From an uncultured Eggerthellaceae bacterium (lineage in GTDB: Bacteria; Actinomycetota; Coriobacteriia; Coriobacteriales; Eggerthellaceae): DNA of 40,130 nt. How positions within the stretch are numbered: position 1 is the first letter of the stretch; the number at the start of each line of letters is the position of its first letter. The translations under genes and the position numbers were made by a program. The stretch covers positions 1 to 40,130 of the forward strand of contig CAKUFS010000022.1 of the NCBI GenBank assembly GCA_934648845.1, in the 5' to 3' direction. The notes under the pieces are model-generated. The model made no database searches. It worked only from the letters and a program-made list of their open reading frames with translations, and had not been told where the DNA came from. This document shows positions 8,815-16,687 of this stretch, piece after piece.

Positions 8815-8875
8815 AAATGGAAAGCAAGAAACAAGAAGGGCGCGGCAACCGAATGGGATTGGAAGCCGCGCCCTT
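8815..8875 (-). terminator. Terminator of the ACP/SlyD unit
   Basis: The 11-bp arms AAGGGCGCGGC (8836-8846) and GCCGCGCCCTT (8865-8875) are perfect. Read on the minus strand, the stem is followed by a T-rich tail (CTTGTTTCTTGCTTTCC), placing it about 125 bp after the SlyD-like gene. Confidence 0.75.
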
Positions 8876-8999
8876 CGTATTTGCGGTGCGTGCATTGCGG
8901 GTGCGTTTGCGACATGGGATAACGTGCGCCGGTATGCCAGCATGTCAGCTGCGTGCTGGCCGTGCGTTTGGTTCCCCGGATGCGAAGCGCGTTGCGCAA

Positions 9000-9425
9000 T
9001 TACTCAGCGCTCAGCAGCGTAATTTCGAAATTCAACACCTTACCAGCCATTTCGTGGTTCAAGTCAACAGTAACGGCTGCATTGGTGATTTCGGCAATGC
9101 GTGCCGGAACGGGCTGGCCAAAGTTATCGCGAAGCAGAACCTGGTCGCCAACGTGCATCTCTTCGGGGTTGGGAACCTGGTCGATGGGGAACTCAACGAC
9201 CATCGAGGGGTCGGGCATGCCGTAAGCATCTTCGGGCTCAAGGCGAACCGTTACGGTTTCGCCAACTTCCATGTTCTCAACGGCCTTGTCGAAGCCGGGA
9301 ATCATCATGCCAGCCATGCAGGTAAAGCGCAGCGGCTCATTGCGGCTGTAGGAAGAATCGAACTCGGTGCCGTCGTCAAGCGTGCCGCGATAATGTACGG
9401 CAACTTTCTTTCCGGAATTGCTCAT
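9000..9425 (-). CDS. FKBP-type peptidyl-prolyl isomerase, SlyD-like
   Basis: This 141-residue cytoplasmic foldase catalyses cis-trans isomerisation of prolyl bonds. The FKBP start VAVHYRGTLDDGTEFDSS is followed by GMMIPGFDKAVENMEVGE, a flap region with PEDAYG, and a C-terminal FKBP strand (DLNHEMAGKVLNFEITLL). This is the SlyD pattern, with the insert-in-flap domain between the two FKBP parts. The His-rich metal-binding tail of E. coli SlyD is absent. The start is supported by a weak GAAGAGAG site. The gene follows the acyl carrier protein gene by 33 bp. Confidence 0.93.
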   Translation of the reverse strand: MSNSGKKVAVHYRGTLDDGTEFDSSYSRNEPLRFTCMAGMMIPGFDKAVENMEVGETVTVRLEPEDAYGMPDPSMVVEFPIDQVPNPEEMHVGDQVLLRDNFGQPVPARIAEITNAAVTVDLNHEMAGKVLNFEITLLSAE

Positions 9426-9458
9426 TACTCTCTTCTTTCTGTTTGCGTGGTTTTGCTC

Positions 9459-9677
9459 TTACAGAGTTTCCAGGTAATTTACCAGGTCGCCAACGTTTTG
9501 CAGACCCTCAGGCTCGCCAAAGTCAATGTCAAGGCGGTCTTCAAGCTCGGTGATAATCTCAAGCAGGTCCAGCGAATCAATGCCCAAAGACTCAAACGTC
9601 GAATTGCTTTTCACGGATTCGGGATCGATATCAAGGTTTTCTGCCAAGATGGCTTTCAAAACAGCAAGTTTAGACAT
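9459..9677 (-). CDS. acpP: Acyl carrier protein
   Basis: This 72-residue acidic protein carries acyl chains on a phosphopantetheine arm attached to Ser35 in the GIDSLDLLEI motif. Length and helix pattern are standard. The ATG at 9677 has a GGAAGGAAA site just upstream; an in-frame extension to 9716 lacks one. No fatty-acid synthesis genes are nearby, so this may be the main ACP in an isolated location or a special-purpose paralogue. The symbol is given for the family, not because the pathway is shown. Confidence 0.9.
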   Translation of the reverse strand: MSKLAVLKAILAENLDIDPESVKSNSTFESLGIDSLDLLEIITELEDRLDIDFGEPEGLQNVGDLVNYLETL

Positions 9678-9714
9678 GGTTTTCCTTCCAGGATTTGTAC
9701 TCATTGCTTCACGC

Positions 9715-9720
9715 ATTGTA
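9715..9720 (-). promoter_or_regulatory. Possible -10 element of the ACP gene
   Basis: TACAAT on the minus strand lies 38 bp upstream of the ACP start codon, leaving room for a roughly 30-nt leader. The -35 region is not convincing. Confidence 0.3.
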
Positions 9721-9944
9721 CCCGAAAAGCGGTGGGCGCACTGCGCGGCGTGAAATACGATGCAAAAACGTTAAAGAGTGCAGGCGAAGGGGCGTGCCTG
9801 TCACGAAGGTATCGCGTGGATGACACGCGTTTGTTGCGGATGACGCTGCTTGGTGCGCGATACGCGGGCAACGCTGGCTGTGTCATGCGACGTGGACATC
9901 GAGGGTCAGCAACGCCGACTGCGCCGCGGGACGTAGACATCAAG

Positions 9945-9974
9945 GGACCCGCGTGAGCGTGTTCGTGCGGGTCC
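9945..9974 (-). terminator. Hairpin after the activase operon
   Basis: GGACCCGC (9945-9952) pairs with GCGGGTCC (9967-9974), 9 bp beyond the stop of the activase gene. The minus-strand tail CCTTGATGTCT is only weakly T-rich. The rest of 9721-9944 holds a small CGCGTG/CACGCG hairpin (9813-9829) and no gene. Confidence 0.45.
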
Positions 9975-9982
9975 TTCGGCCG

Positions 9983-10948
9983 CTATTTCTTCACGCGGAT
10001 CTCGCCTTTTTCGCAACGGTTGCCCCACGCGTCGATAAGCGCGTCATCGCGATAAACGCACACAATTTCGCAATGATTCGCGCATTTTTGACAGATGACT
10101 TCGCGGGTGCGGAATTCAATGTTGTCAATGTTGAAATCGAACGGTTTCCATTGCGATGTGGGGGAGTCTGCTGCTAAAAGAGCGGCTCCGTAAGCGCCCA
10201 TCAAGTGGCCGTCGGGGTCAACAAGAACGTTCATGCCCAGGGCGTCTTCGAACGCCTTCACCACGCCCACGTTTTTGCTCACGCCGCCTTGAAACACTAC
10301 AGGTGCTGCGATTTTCTTGCCTTTTCCCACGTTGTTCAGGTAATTTACCGCAACGGCCTTGCACAGGCCTGCAATAATATCCTCGCGCGGGTAGCCCACT
10401 TGGATTTTGTGCACCAGGTCGCTTTCGGCAAACACCGTGCAGCGCGCCGCAATGCTGGCAGGATGTTGCGAGGTCAGCGCAATGTCGCCGAACTCTTCTA
10501 CCGCCACACCTAAGCGATGAGCCTGACTGGACAAGAACGAGCCTGTTCCCGCTGCGCACAACGTGTTCATGGCGTAATCGGTGGCAATGCCGCCATCAAT
10601 GCAGATGATCTTGGAGTCCTGGCCGCCAATTTCCAGAATAGTGCGCACATCGGGGTGCAGATGCGTGGTGCCCACAGCGTGCGCGGTGATCTCGTTTTTC
10701 ACCACCGTTGCGCCCAGAATGGCGCCGACCAAGCGGCGTGCCGAACCCGTGGTGCCCACGGCCATAACTTCCACGTCATAGCCGCCTTCTTGCAGCTGTT
10801 CGTGCAGCTCATCGGCTACTTTGCGCGCGGCAACAGTGGGGTTGCCTTCCGTCCAAAGATATGATCGGGCAATAATATTGCGCTGCTCGTCAATAACAAC
10901 GCCCTTGGTGGAAATGGAACCGGTGTCGATTCCCAGAAATGCCTTCAT
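9983..10948 (-). CDS. 2-hydroxyacyl-CoA dehydratase activase (BadF/BcrA ATPase family)
   Basis: The 321-residue ATPase belongs to the ASKHA-fold activases, which bind a [4Fe-4S] cluster and pass electrons to 2-hydroxyacyl-CoA dehydratases or related reductases. Visible motifs are the phosphate loop GIDTGSISTKGVVID near the start, EIGGQDSK, CAAGTGSFL and CTVFAESD (cluster-region cysteines), and FQGGVSKNVG. An extra Cys-rich tail (CQKCANHCEIVC, then NRCEKG) is typical of activases tied to DUF2229 partners, not of plain HgdC. The ATG has an AGGAG site overlapping the preceding stop region, and the gene begins 8 nt after its neighbour. Third gene of a minus-strand operon. The target enzyme is not shown by the window. 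Confidence 0.88.
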   Translation of the reverse strand: MKAFLGIDTGSISTKGVVIDEQRNIIARSYLWTEGNPTVAARKVADELHEQLQEGGYDVEVMAVGTTGSARRLVGAILGATVVKNEITAHAVGTTHLHPDVRTILEIGGQDSKIICIDGGIATDYAMNTLCAAGTGSFLSSQAHRLGVAVEEFGDIALTSQHPASIAARCTVFAESDLVHKIQVGYPREDIIAGLCKAVAVNYLNNVGKGKKIAAPVVFQGGVSKNVGVVKAFEDALGMNVLVDPDGHLMGAYGAALLAADSPTSQWKPFDFNIDNIEFRTREVICQKCANHCEIVCVYRDDALIDAWGNRCEKGEIRVKK

Positions 10949-10956
10949 GGTTTCTC

Positions 10957-12183
10957 CTAGCGTGCTTTTCTCATGGCAATCATGTCGTAAAACGCCTCAA
11001 GGCGCGTGTCCAGACCTGTGTCGGAGGTCTGCGAATCGTAGCTCAGGTACAAAATGGGCACGTTGTAATCGTTGCTGATGCGCTGCAGCGCGGGCATGAC
11101 GTCAATCTCGGGGGTGCAGCCCGTTGATTTCATGTGGATGATGCCGTCGAAGCCCTGTTCAGCGTAGCGTTTTGCAGCGGCGATGGTAAGCGACGACGTG
11201 GGTCCCATATCGTATTGCGCGTATTCGCTGATGCTTGCGCGCAGATTCTTTTCGTTGTAGCGCAAGTTGCGGTTCGTCATGTTCATCCTGCGCGCCATGG
11301 ACACGCCCATGACCTGCAGTTTGTCTTCAATGTGCAAGTTGCTGAAAGGGTCAACGGCAGTGAAGTATTCGCCCACCAGGCCCACGCGAATGGGGTCAAC
11401 GGGAACGTTTTTCGGCACTTCGTCAAGCATTTCTAAGCCGCGCTTTTGGGCGGCGTGGAGCTCTGCGCGATTCTTTACGCGGTACATGTCGGCCAAGTAC
11501 GCCTTGCGCACGCGCTTGCATTCGCCGGGGTTCGCTTCGAAACCAGCGGTTTCCAGGTAGGCATCGTTGAAGCGATCCAGGTATTCAATCATCTCAAGCG
11601 TCACCATGAATTTAGGGATGGCAACGGGAACCACCAGGTCAGGGTTGATTCCTTGCTTGCAGTATTCAATGTTTTGTTTGGCGGATGTTTCGGCCACTTC
11701 CGCAAAGTTCACCATTTGGAACTCGTAACCCATATCGCGCAGAATGGATTCCTGCAGCTCGCCATAATAATGCAGGCGGCATGGCCCCGAAAACTGCACA
11801 AGTGTGTCGGCGCCTCGTTCCAGCGCCTCAATGTAGTCGCCCAAAATGTGCTTGAACGGCGCGCAAACGTAATCGTTTGAGTTCAGCGTGCCCAGCTCCA
11901 GCGACTTGCGCGTTGGTTCAGGGAGTCGCACGAACTCCGCGCCCAGGCATTCTTCCACGAAGAAGCGAAACGCCACGTCGTAGTAACCGTAGCGCATGAA
12001 TGCCACTTTGTGACGTTCGCCCGACTTTGCCTTGCCGCGCTTCGCGGAGCGGCGCATGCGGTACAGCGGCTCGGGCAAGCTGTTGATATTCGTCACTGAC
12101 GTGCGCAAATCGCTGTAGCGCCGTTTCAGGTTGTCCAGGGCCTCGCTGGCATTTGCTGGCAATTTCTCCAGGTTATTCGCCAT
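10957..12183 (-). CDS. 2-hydroxyacyl-CoA dehydratase subunit D-like protein (activase-related)
   Basis: This 408-residue protein resembles the HgdA/HgdB-fold module found at the C-terminal end of the large acyl-CoA dehydratase activase-related proteins. Notable features are cysteines in NDYVCAPFKHILGDYIEAL, FSGPCRLHYYGELQ and KSTGCTPEIDVMPAL that could hold an iron-sulfur cluster, and a C-terminus ILYLSYDSQTSDTGLDTRLE typical of that family. The ATG at 12183 has a GGGAGG site 8 nt upstream and overlaps the end of the preceding gene by 11 nt, so translation is probably coupled. The sequence does not tell whether it is itself a dehydratase or a maturation/electron-transfer partner; genes of this kind without a classical HgdAB pair are usually left unassigned. 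Confidence 0.82.
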   Translation of the reverse strand: MANNLEKLPANASEALDNLKRRYSDLRTSVTNINSLPEPLYRMRRSAKRGKAKSGERHKVAFMRYGYYDVAFRFFVEECLGAEFVRLPEPTRKSLELGTLNSNDYVCAPFKHILGDYIEALERGADTLVQFSGPCRLHYYGELQESILRDMGYEFQMVNFAEVAETSAKQNIEYCKQGINPDLVVPVAIPKFMVTLEMIEYLDRFNDAYLETAGFEANPGECKRVRKAYLADMYRVKNRAELHAAQKRGLEMLDEVPKNVPVDPIRVGLVGEYFTAVDPFSNLHIEDKLQVMGVSMARRMNMTNRNLRYNEKNLRASISEYAQYDMGPTSSLTIAAAKRYAEQGFDGIIHMKSTGCTPEIDVMPALQRISNDYNVPILYLSYDSQTSDTGLDTRLEAFYDMIAMRKAR

Positions 12184-13303
12184 GGCTGTAGCCTCCCTGT
12201 TTTTGGTAGCGAAGGATATCGACGAAGCTTTCAACGCGGGTTTCCAGGCCGGCCGTGCCGCTTTGCGCATCGATGGTGATGGACAAAATGGGGCGCCCTT
12301 TGATGTAGCGCATCACGGCGTCGCTGGTCATGGAGTCGGGCCCGCAAGGGAAGGCGCTCACCAGCACAATGCCATCAATCTTGTCGTGCAAGTCCAGCAT
12401 GGCGCCAATGAGCTCGCGATTAATTAGCCACGGCAGCGTGTCGGAGAAGCTGCGCGATGTCTTGAAGGCGCGTGCGCGATCGTAATGGTCGGCGAACAGC
12501 GGAATGGCTTCCATTTGCTGAAGCATGTCGATGAGCGGTTTGCCCACATAGGGGTCGTGAACCACGTAGGGGTGGGCGGCCACCAGGATTTTCAGTTTAG
12601 GTGCGCCCGTGGAATCGGTTTCCGGGGAGCGCAAGTCGGCCATGAGTTTTTGATGCAGCTTGGCATCGTAGGCATCTTGTGCTTTACGGGCGTGGTTGTA
12701 CGCGCGCTTTGCTTGCGCAGCGCTGTGACCCATTTTCATGCCCAGGGCGATGAACGCTTCTTTTTCCGGCGTTTTTTCGTATTCGTCCACGTTTGCGGAA
12801 AGAATGCGCAGGTCAGCGAAGGTGCCCGATGCAGGCGAGACGCTGGTTGCAGCTCTGGCTGCAACTTCGCTTGCGACGCCCGCTGCAGGCGAAGTTGCGT
12901 TCGCTGCGCCTCCTTGTGCATCGTCTAAAAGAACGGCGTTGTTTTCCGCGTTCTTGAACGCGCTTTCTACCAGGTCGGAAAGGGCCTGAAATTTTGTGCA
13001 GAAGCTTTTGCACAGGCCAAAGCGGTTGTAGCGCGGCACGAATATGGCATCGCAGCGGCCTTTAAGACTGGCCACATGGCCCATGAAAATCTTCGAAGCA
13101 AGGCAGCACTCGTCAACCGAAAGAGCATCGCCGTGCTTAAGCGTGAGTCGGTCGGTTTCGCCGCTGAGCACCACGTGGCAGCCCAGTTCCTCGAAGAATG
13201 TTTTCCAAAGCACGCCAAAGCGGTAATACAGAAAGCCGCGCGGAATGCCGACGGTCTTCACATCGCCATACGGCGCCGAAAGCAGCAGGTCAAAGCTTTT
13301 CAA
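12173..13303 (-). CDS. DUF2229 acyl-CoA dehydratase activase-related protein
   Basis: The 376-residue protein starts with the DUF2229 pattern (KTVGIPRGFLYYRFGVLWKT, then FFEELGCHVVLSGET and SVDECCLASKIFMGH). It continues into a second domain (KILVAAHPYVVHDPYVGKPL) and ends DAQSGTAGLETRVESF, like its downstream neighbour. In many anaerobes these parts are fused with the activase in one very long protein; here they are three adjacent genes. Translation appears to start at a TTG (13303) with GGGAG 6 nt upstream; no in-frame ATG precedes the conserved start. Residues of about 125-170 form an Ala/Ser-rich, low-complexity linker that contains a DNA inverted repeat. First gene of the operon. Confidence 0.82.
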   Translation of the reverse strand: MKSFDLLLSAPYGDVKTVGIPRGFLYYRFGVLWKTFFEELGCHVVLSGETDRLTLKHGDALSVDECCLASKIFMGHVASLKGRCDAIFVPRYNRFGLCKSFCTKFQALSDLVESAFKNAENNAVLLDDAQGGAANATSPAAGVASEVAARAATSVSPASGTFADLRILSANVDEYEKTPEKEAFIALGMKMGHSAAQAKRAYNHARKAQDAYDAKLHQKLMADLRSPETDSTGAPKLKILVAAHPYVVHDPYVGKPLIDMLQQMEAIPLFADHYDRARAFKTSRSFSDTLPWLINRELIGAMLDLHDKIDGIVLVSAFPCGPDSMTSDAVMRYIKGRPILSITIDAQSGTAGLETRVESFVDILRYQKQGGYSHGE

Positions 13304-13343
13304 AAGGATCTCCCGTCAAGAATTGCCTCTTTGCAAGTTGTTT

Positions 13344-13382
13344 ATTATAGAAGGTACGCCTCAATGGCTTCCAAATTGTCAA
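13344..13382 (-). promoter_or_regulatory. Probable promoter of the activase operon
   Basis: A perfect TATAAT is at 13349-13344 on the minus strand, 41 bp upstream of the TTG start. A TTGACA at 13382-13377 is 27 bp away, too far for a standard -35; it sits inside a GTCAACA half-site like that of the 31-nt repeats and may be an operator. Confidence 0.45.
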
Positions 13383-13426
13383 CAAAGAGTGAAAAAGCAT
13401 CCTGTTTTCCTAGGAATTCGGGGGTT

Positions 13427-13523
13427 GGGTAAGAGTAGGGAAGAGTAAATAGGGGGTTTGAAGCTCTGCCTCTCGCTTTATCTGGGGTTCGAGGTCTGAC
13501 CTTCGGGTAAGAGTAGGTAAGAG
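13427..13523. repeat. Imperfect 78-bp tandem repeat start in the divergent intergenic region
   Basis: GGGTAAGAGTAGGGAAGAG at 13427-13445 recurs with one change at 13505-13523. Between them lie two related GGGGTT..GA..TCTG.CCT stretches (about 13451 and 13483). The gene-free region 13304-13825 otherwise holds the activase promoter. Weakly coding-looking frames run into glmU here but show no family resemblance. Confidence 0.5.
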
Positions 13524-13825
13524 CGAGGACAGGATGCGTGCGTTCTCCACCTTCTCTTGTTCCGCGAAACGGTTGTGCGAAACGTTCGCTGTGTTGCGTC
13601 TTCTCTTGCCTGTCGCTGCTGCGCTTTCATCTGCTCGTCCGTCGGCCGCCACTCGTTCGTGCGCTTTTGCTGCTTTTATTGCCGCAGCGCACGCGAAACG
13701 TTATATTTGCGAAGAGCGAAAATGCATATTTGAAGGTTGGCGGGCTTTGTTGGCGCAATACGCGGGCGCAAATCCTCCAACGAACGCAACAAAAACGAAG
13801 CGAAACAAAACGAGAAAGGCGCTTT

Positions 13826-14761
13826 ATGAACACAGCCGCTATTGTGCTTGCCGCGGGCGAAGGTTCGCGCATGAAGTCGAAGCATTCTAAGGTAACGCAT
13901 TGCATTCTTGAGAAACCCCTGGTCAGATGGGTTGTCGATGCGGCAAAACAAGCGGGTGTGGAAAAAGTGATCACCGTAGTGGGCCACGGGCGTGCAGAGG
14001 TTGAGCCGCTGGTGAGCGATACCGTAACGGTGGTGCAGGAGCAGCAACTGGGCACGGCAAACGCGGTTTCTGTATGCAAAGAAGCCCTTGCGGATTTCGA
14101 TGGCTCACTTTTGGTGCTTACGGGTGACAGCCCCCTGGTCACCGCCGACACGCTGCGCGCTTTGGTGCAAAAGCGCGAAGAAAGCCAGGCCGCCGTGGTG
14201 GTGCTTACCATGGTTGTGGACGATCCCTTCGGTTATGGCCGCATTGTGCGCGATGCGCAGGGAAACGTTGAGCGCATTGTGGAGCAAAAAGACGCCACGC
14301 CCGAGCAGCAGGCTATCACCGAGTGCAATTCCGGCTTCTACTGCTTCGATGCAAAAGCTCTGTTTTCTGCTCTTGAACAGGTGAAATCAAACAACTCCCA
14401 GGGCGAGTACTACTTGACCGATGTTTTGGAAATCGCACGCAAAGCGGGTCGTGCCGTGTTGGCGCAAGTGGTTGAAGACCCTACCGAGTGCCTGGGCGTG
14501 AACACGCGCGTTCAGCTGGCGCAGGCGGCAAAGAAAATGCAGCAGCGCATTAACACAGCGCATATGCTGGCGGGCGTGACCATGGTCGACCCCGATCAGG
14601 TGTGGGTTTCTCCGGAAACGACCATCGGCATGGATACCGTTATTTACCCAGGTGTCTCGCTTTTGGGCAAGTGCGCCATTGGGCAAGATTGTGTTTTGGG
14701 GCCGGATTGCCACTTGCGTGATGCGCAGCTGGAAGACGGCACGGAGCGTTTTGCTTCCTAA
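13826..14761 (+). CDS. glmU: GlmU with most of the acetyltransferase domain missing
   Basis: The protein is a 311-residue N-acetylglucosamine-1-phosphate uridylyltransferase that makes UDP-GlcNAc for peptidoglycan. The pyrophosphorylase domain looks intact: LAAGEGSRMKSKHSKVTH at 8-25, QLGTANA at 74-80, the Mg-binding Asp101 (TGDSPL) and Asn226 (LGVNTRVQL), and EYYLTDVLEI at 194-203. Full-length bifunctional GlmU is about 455 residues. Here the left-handed beta-helix starts at about residue 252 but ends after some 55 residues with a non-homologous DGTERFAS, so the acetyl-CoA site is absent. There is only 167 bp before prs, and it is AT-rich and does not encode the missing part. GlcN-1-P acetylation would need another enzyme. 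Start supported by GAGAAAGG upstream. Confidence 0.85.
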   Translation: MNTAAIVLAAGEGSRMKSKHSKVTHCILEKPLVRWVVDAAKQAGVEKVITVVGHGRAEVEPLVSDTVTVVQEQQLGTANAVSVCKEALADFDGSLLVLTGDSPLVTADTLRALVQKREESQAAVVVLTMVVDDPFGYGRIVRDAQGNVERIVEQKDATPEQQAITECNSGFYCFDAKALFSALEQVKSNNSQGEYYLTDVLEIARKAGRAVLAQVVEDPTECLGVNTRVQLAQAAKKMQQRINTAHMLAGVTMVDPDQVWVSPETTIGMDTVIYPGVSLLGKCAIGQDCVLGPDCHLRDAQLEDGTERFAS

Positions 14762-14789
14762 AAGGGACTTTAATCAGAAAAATGTCACT

Positions 14790-14838
14790 TTTTCAGGTAA
14801 AAACAGCGGTTTTCGCCTAATAGCATCTCCCCTGAAAA
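14790..14838 (+). other. Inverted repeat between glmU and prs
   Basis: TTTTCAGG (14790-14797) and CCTGAAAA (14831-14838) form an 8-bp perfect dyad in the AT-rich gap left after the short glmU. A second small hairpin (GCTGCGC/GCGCGGC, around 14872-14889) lies just before prs. No T tract follows either. Confidence 0.35.
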
Positions 14839-14928
14839 TGGCCTGTTGAGTACAATATGAGATTATGAGATAGCTGCGCTTTCGCGCGGCAGCAGTTATT
14901 GGTATGCGCAAAATCAAGGAGCACATTC

Positions 14929-15906
14929 ATGAAGACGGAAATGAAGAAGAGCATGGCGCTTTTTTCCGGCTCGGTCAGCCCTGCACTGGCCGAGGGAATC
15001 GCCCGTGAACTGGGGACAGAATTAGGGGCGGTGAAGCTGGAGAAGTTCGCGAATGGCGAAATCTATGCGCGCTATGAGCAGAGCGTTCGTGGTGCCGACG
15101 TTTTTCTGATTCAGTCCGTTGCCGGCACAAGCGTGGGTTCGGGCATGGACGTCAACGATGCATTGATGGAAATGCTGATCATGGCAGACGCGGCAAAGCG
15201 AGCATCCGCCCGCACTATTACCGCTGTTCTTGCTCATTACGGCTACGCCCGTCAGGACCGCAAGGCTGCGCCGCGCGAGCCGATTACCGCAAAGTTGGTT
15301 GCCGATTTGCTGCAGGTTGCTGGTGTTGATCGCGTGATCACGCTCGATCTGCATGCAAGCCAGATTGAAGGCTACTTCGACATTCCGGTGAACCACCTGA
15401 CCGCAATGCCCGTTCTTATTGACGCTATTAACAAGAAGGGCTTTGACGCTTCCGAACTTTGCATTGTAAGCCCCGATGTGGGTCGTGCGAAGGAGGCAAA
15501 GAAGATGTCCACCCTGATGGACGCCGACCTTGCCATTATGCATAAGGATCGCCCGGGTCATAACAAGGCGGAAATCACCGCGTTGATCGGCGATGTTACG
15601 GGCAAGATTTGCATCCTGAACGACGACATGGTTGACACGGCGGGCTCTGCTTGCGCCGCTGCAAAGACGCTTTTGGAAAAGGGCGCGAAGCGCGTGTTCA
15701 TGACCAGCACGCATCCGGTTTTGTCCGGCCCGGCGTTCGATCGCATTCGCGATTCTTCGATTGAGCAGCTTATCGTGTGCGACACGATTCCGATTGATCC
15801 GGAAAAAGCTGCCGCTTCGCGCATTAAGGTGGTTTCTGTGGCTCCGCTTTTGGCGCGCGCCATCAATGAGGTGTACCACTGCGGATCGGTCGCTTCCATT
15901 TTCTAA
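14929..15906 (+). CDS. prs: Ribose-phosphate pyrophosphokinase
   Basis: This 325-residue enzyme makes PRPP from ribose 5-phosphate and ATP for purine, pyrimidine, His and Trp synthesis. Key parts are visible: FSGSVSPALAEGIARELG near the start, LAHYGYARQDRKAAPREPIT (the ATP/flexible-loop region), DLHASQIEGYFDIPV, and the PRPP-binding loop NDDMVDTAGS. I choose the ATG at 14929, which has AAGGAG 7 nt upstream. The order glmU-prs-pth is common in Gram-positive bacteria, so the cluster is the expected one even though glmU is shortened. Confidence 0.96.
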   Translation: MKTEMKKSMALFSGSVSPALAEGIARELGTELGAVKLEKFANGEIYARYEQSVRGADVFLIQSVAGTSVGSGMDVNDALMEMLIMADAAKRASARTITAVLAHYGYARQDRKAAPREPITAKLVADLLQVAGVDRVITLDLHASQIEGYFDIPVNHLTAMPVLIDAINKKGFDASELCIVSPDVGRAKEAKKMSTLMDADLAIMHKDRPGHNKAEITALIGDVTGKICILNDDMVDTAGSACAAAKTLLEKGAKRVFMTSTHPVLSGPAFDRIRDSSIEQLIVCDTIPIDPEKAAASRIKVVSVAPLLARAINEVYHCGSVASIF

Positions 15907-16013
15907 GAGGCGCTGTTTTGCGCGTCTGAGCTGGGTGTTTTTGGCATGCTTGGACGTGTGTAGCGACGGCGGGCAAATGCATTCGCTTGCTCGTTTGCAT
16001 GGTGTTTTGAAAG

Positions 16014-16044
16014 GGGTGCGTCCTTGGGGCGCGCCCGTTTTTTT
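16014..16044 (+). terminator. Terminator between prs and pth
   Basis: GGGTGCG (16014-16020) pairs with CGCGCCC (16030-16036) with one G-U pair, followed by G and seven T. It ends 21 bp before pth, so pth is either read through or has its own start signal. Confidence 0.75.
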
Positions 16045-16065
16045 GAAAGGTTGTGAAAGGCAGGC

Positions 16066-16632
16066 ATGGCAGATACGTTTCTCATTGCGGGGTTGGGAAA
16101 CCCTGGCGATGAATATGCCCATACGCGCCACAATGCCGGGTTCGACACGGTGGACGCCCTTGCGAATGAGTTGGGTGTTCGCTATTGGAAAACCGAAGGC
16201 GGCGCATTGGTGGGCAAGGTCTCTTGGCGCGATTTTGATTTGATCTTGGCTAAGCCGCAAAGCTATATGAACACGAGCGGCGGCCCCGTGAAAACGTTGT
16301 GCTCCACGTATAAGGTTTCGCCTGATCATTTAGTTGTCATCCACGATGAGCTGGATATTGATCCGGGTACAATCCGTGTGAAATTCGGCGGTGGCCATGC
16401 GGGCCACAACGGTCTGCGTTCGATTTGCGACAAGCTGGGCACGCGCGATTGGTTCCGCGTACGTTGCGGAATTGGGCGCCCCCCGGGAAGAATGCCTGTT
16501 GCAGATTGGGTTTTGTCGCGTCCGAAGAAGGAAGCGGAGCAGGATTTCACCCAGGCGGTGCAGCTTGCAACCCAGGCAACGCTGTTTCTTTTGGAAAACG
16601 GCTTGGAAAAAACGCAGCAGAAGTTCAATTAA
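16066..16632 (+). CDS. pth: Peptidyl-tRNA hydrolase
   Basis: This 188-residue enzyme releases tRNA from peptidyl-tRNA that has dropped off ribosomes. The signature begins LIAGLGNPGDEYAHTRHNAG with catalytic His22; KPQSYMNTSGGPV, VVIHDELDID and GGGHAGHNGLRSI follow. Length is normal. It follows prs, with an intrinsic terminator in the 159-bp gap. Confidence 0.96.
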   Translation: MADTFLIAGLGNPGDEYAHTRHNAGFDTVDALANELGVRYWKTEGGALVGKVSWRDFDLILAKPQSYMNTSGGPVKTLCSTYKVSPDHLVVIHDELDIDPGTIRVKFGGGHAGHNGLRSICDKLGTRDWFRVRCGIGRPPGRMPVADWVLSRPKKEAEQDFTQAVQLATQATLFLLENGLEKTQQKFN

Positions 16633-16687
16633 ACGTGGGGCAAGAGCGACAGCGACAGGGCGCACAATAACAACGCGGAGGCAAAAA

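Noticed and set aside
13538..13825. N-terminal extension of GlmU by 96 codons
   Set aside because: The family starts at MNTAAIVLAAG; the extension is Leu/Arg-rich, has no ribosome site, and lies over repeats.
15022..16329. Long open frame antisense to prs and pth
   Set aside because: It follows from the codon use of the sense genes; its translation is rich in His, Arg and Cys and resembles nothing. The same applies to long antisense frames over ispG (32139-33353), cstA and others.
16391..16687. N-terminal extension of the DHA2 exporter inside pth
   Set aside because: It is the out-of-frame shadow of pth; the GTG at 16688 has a good GGAGG site.
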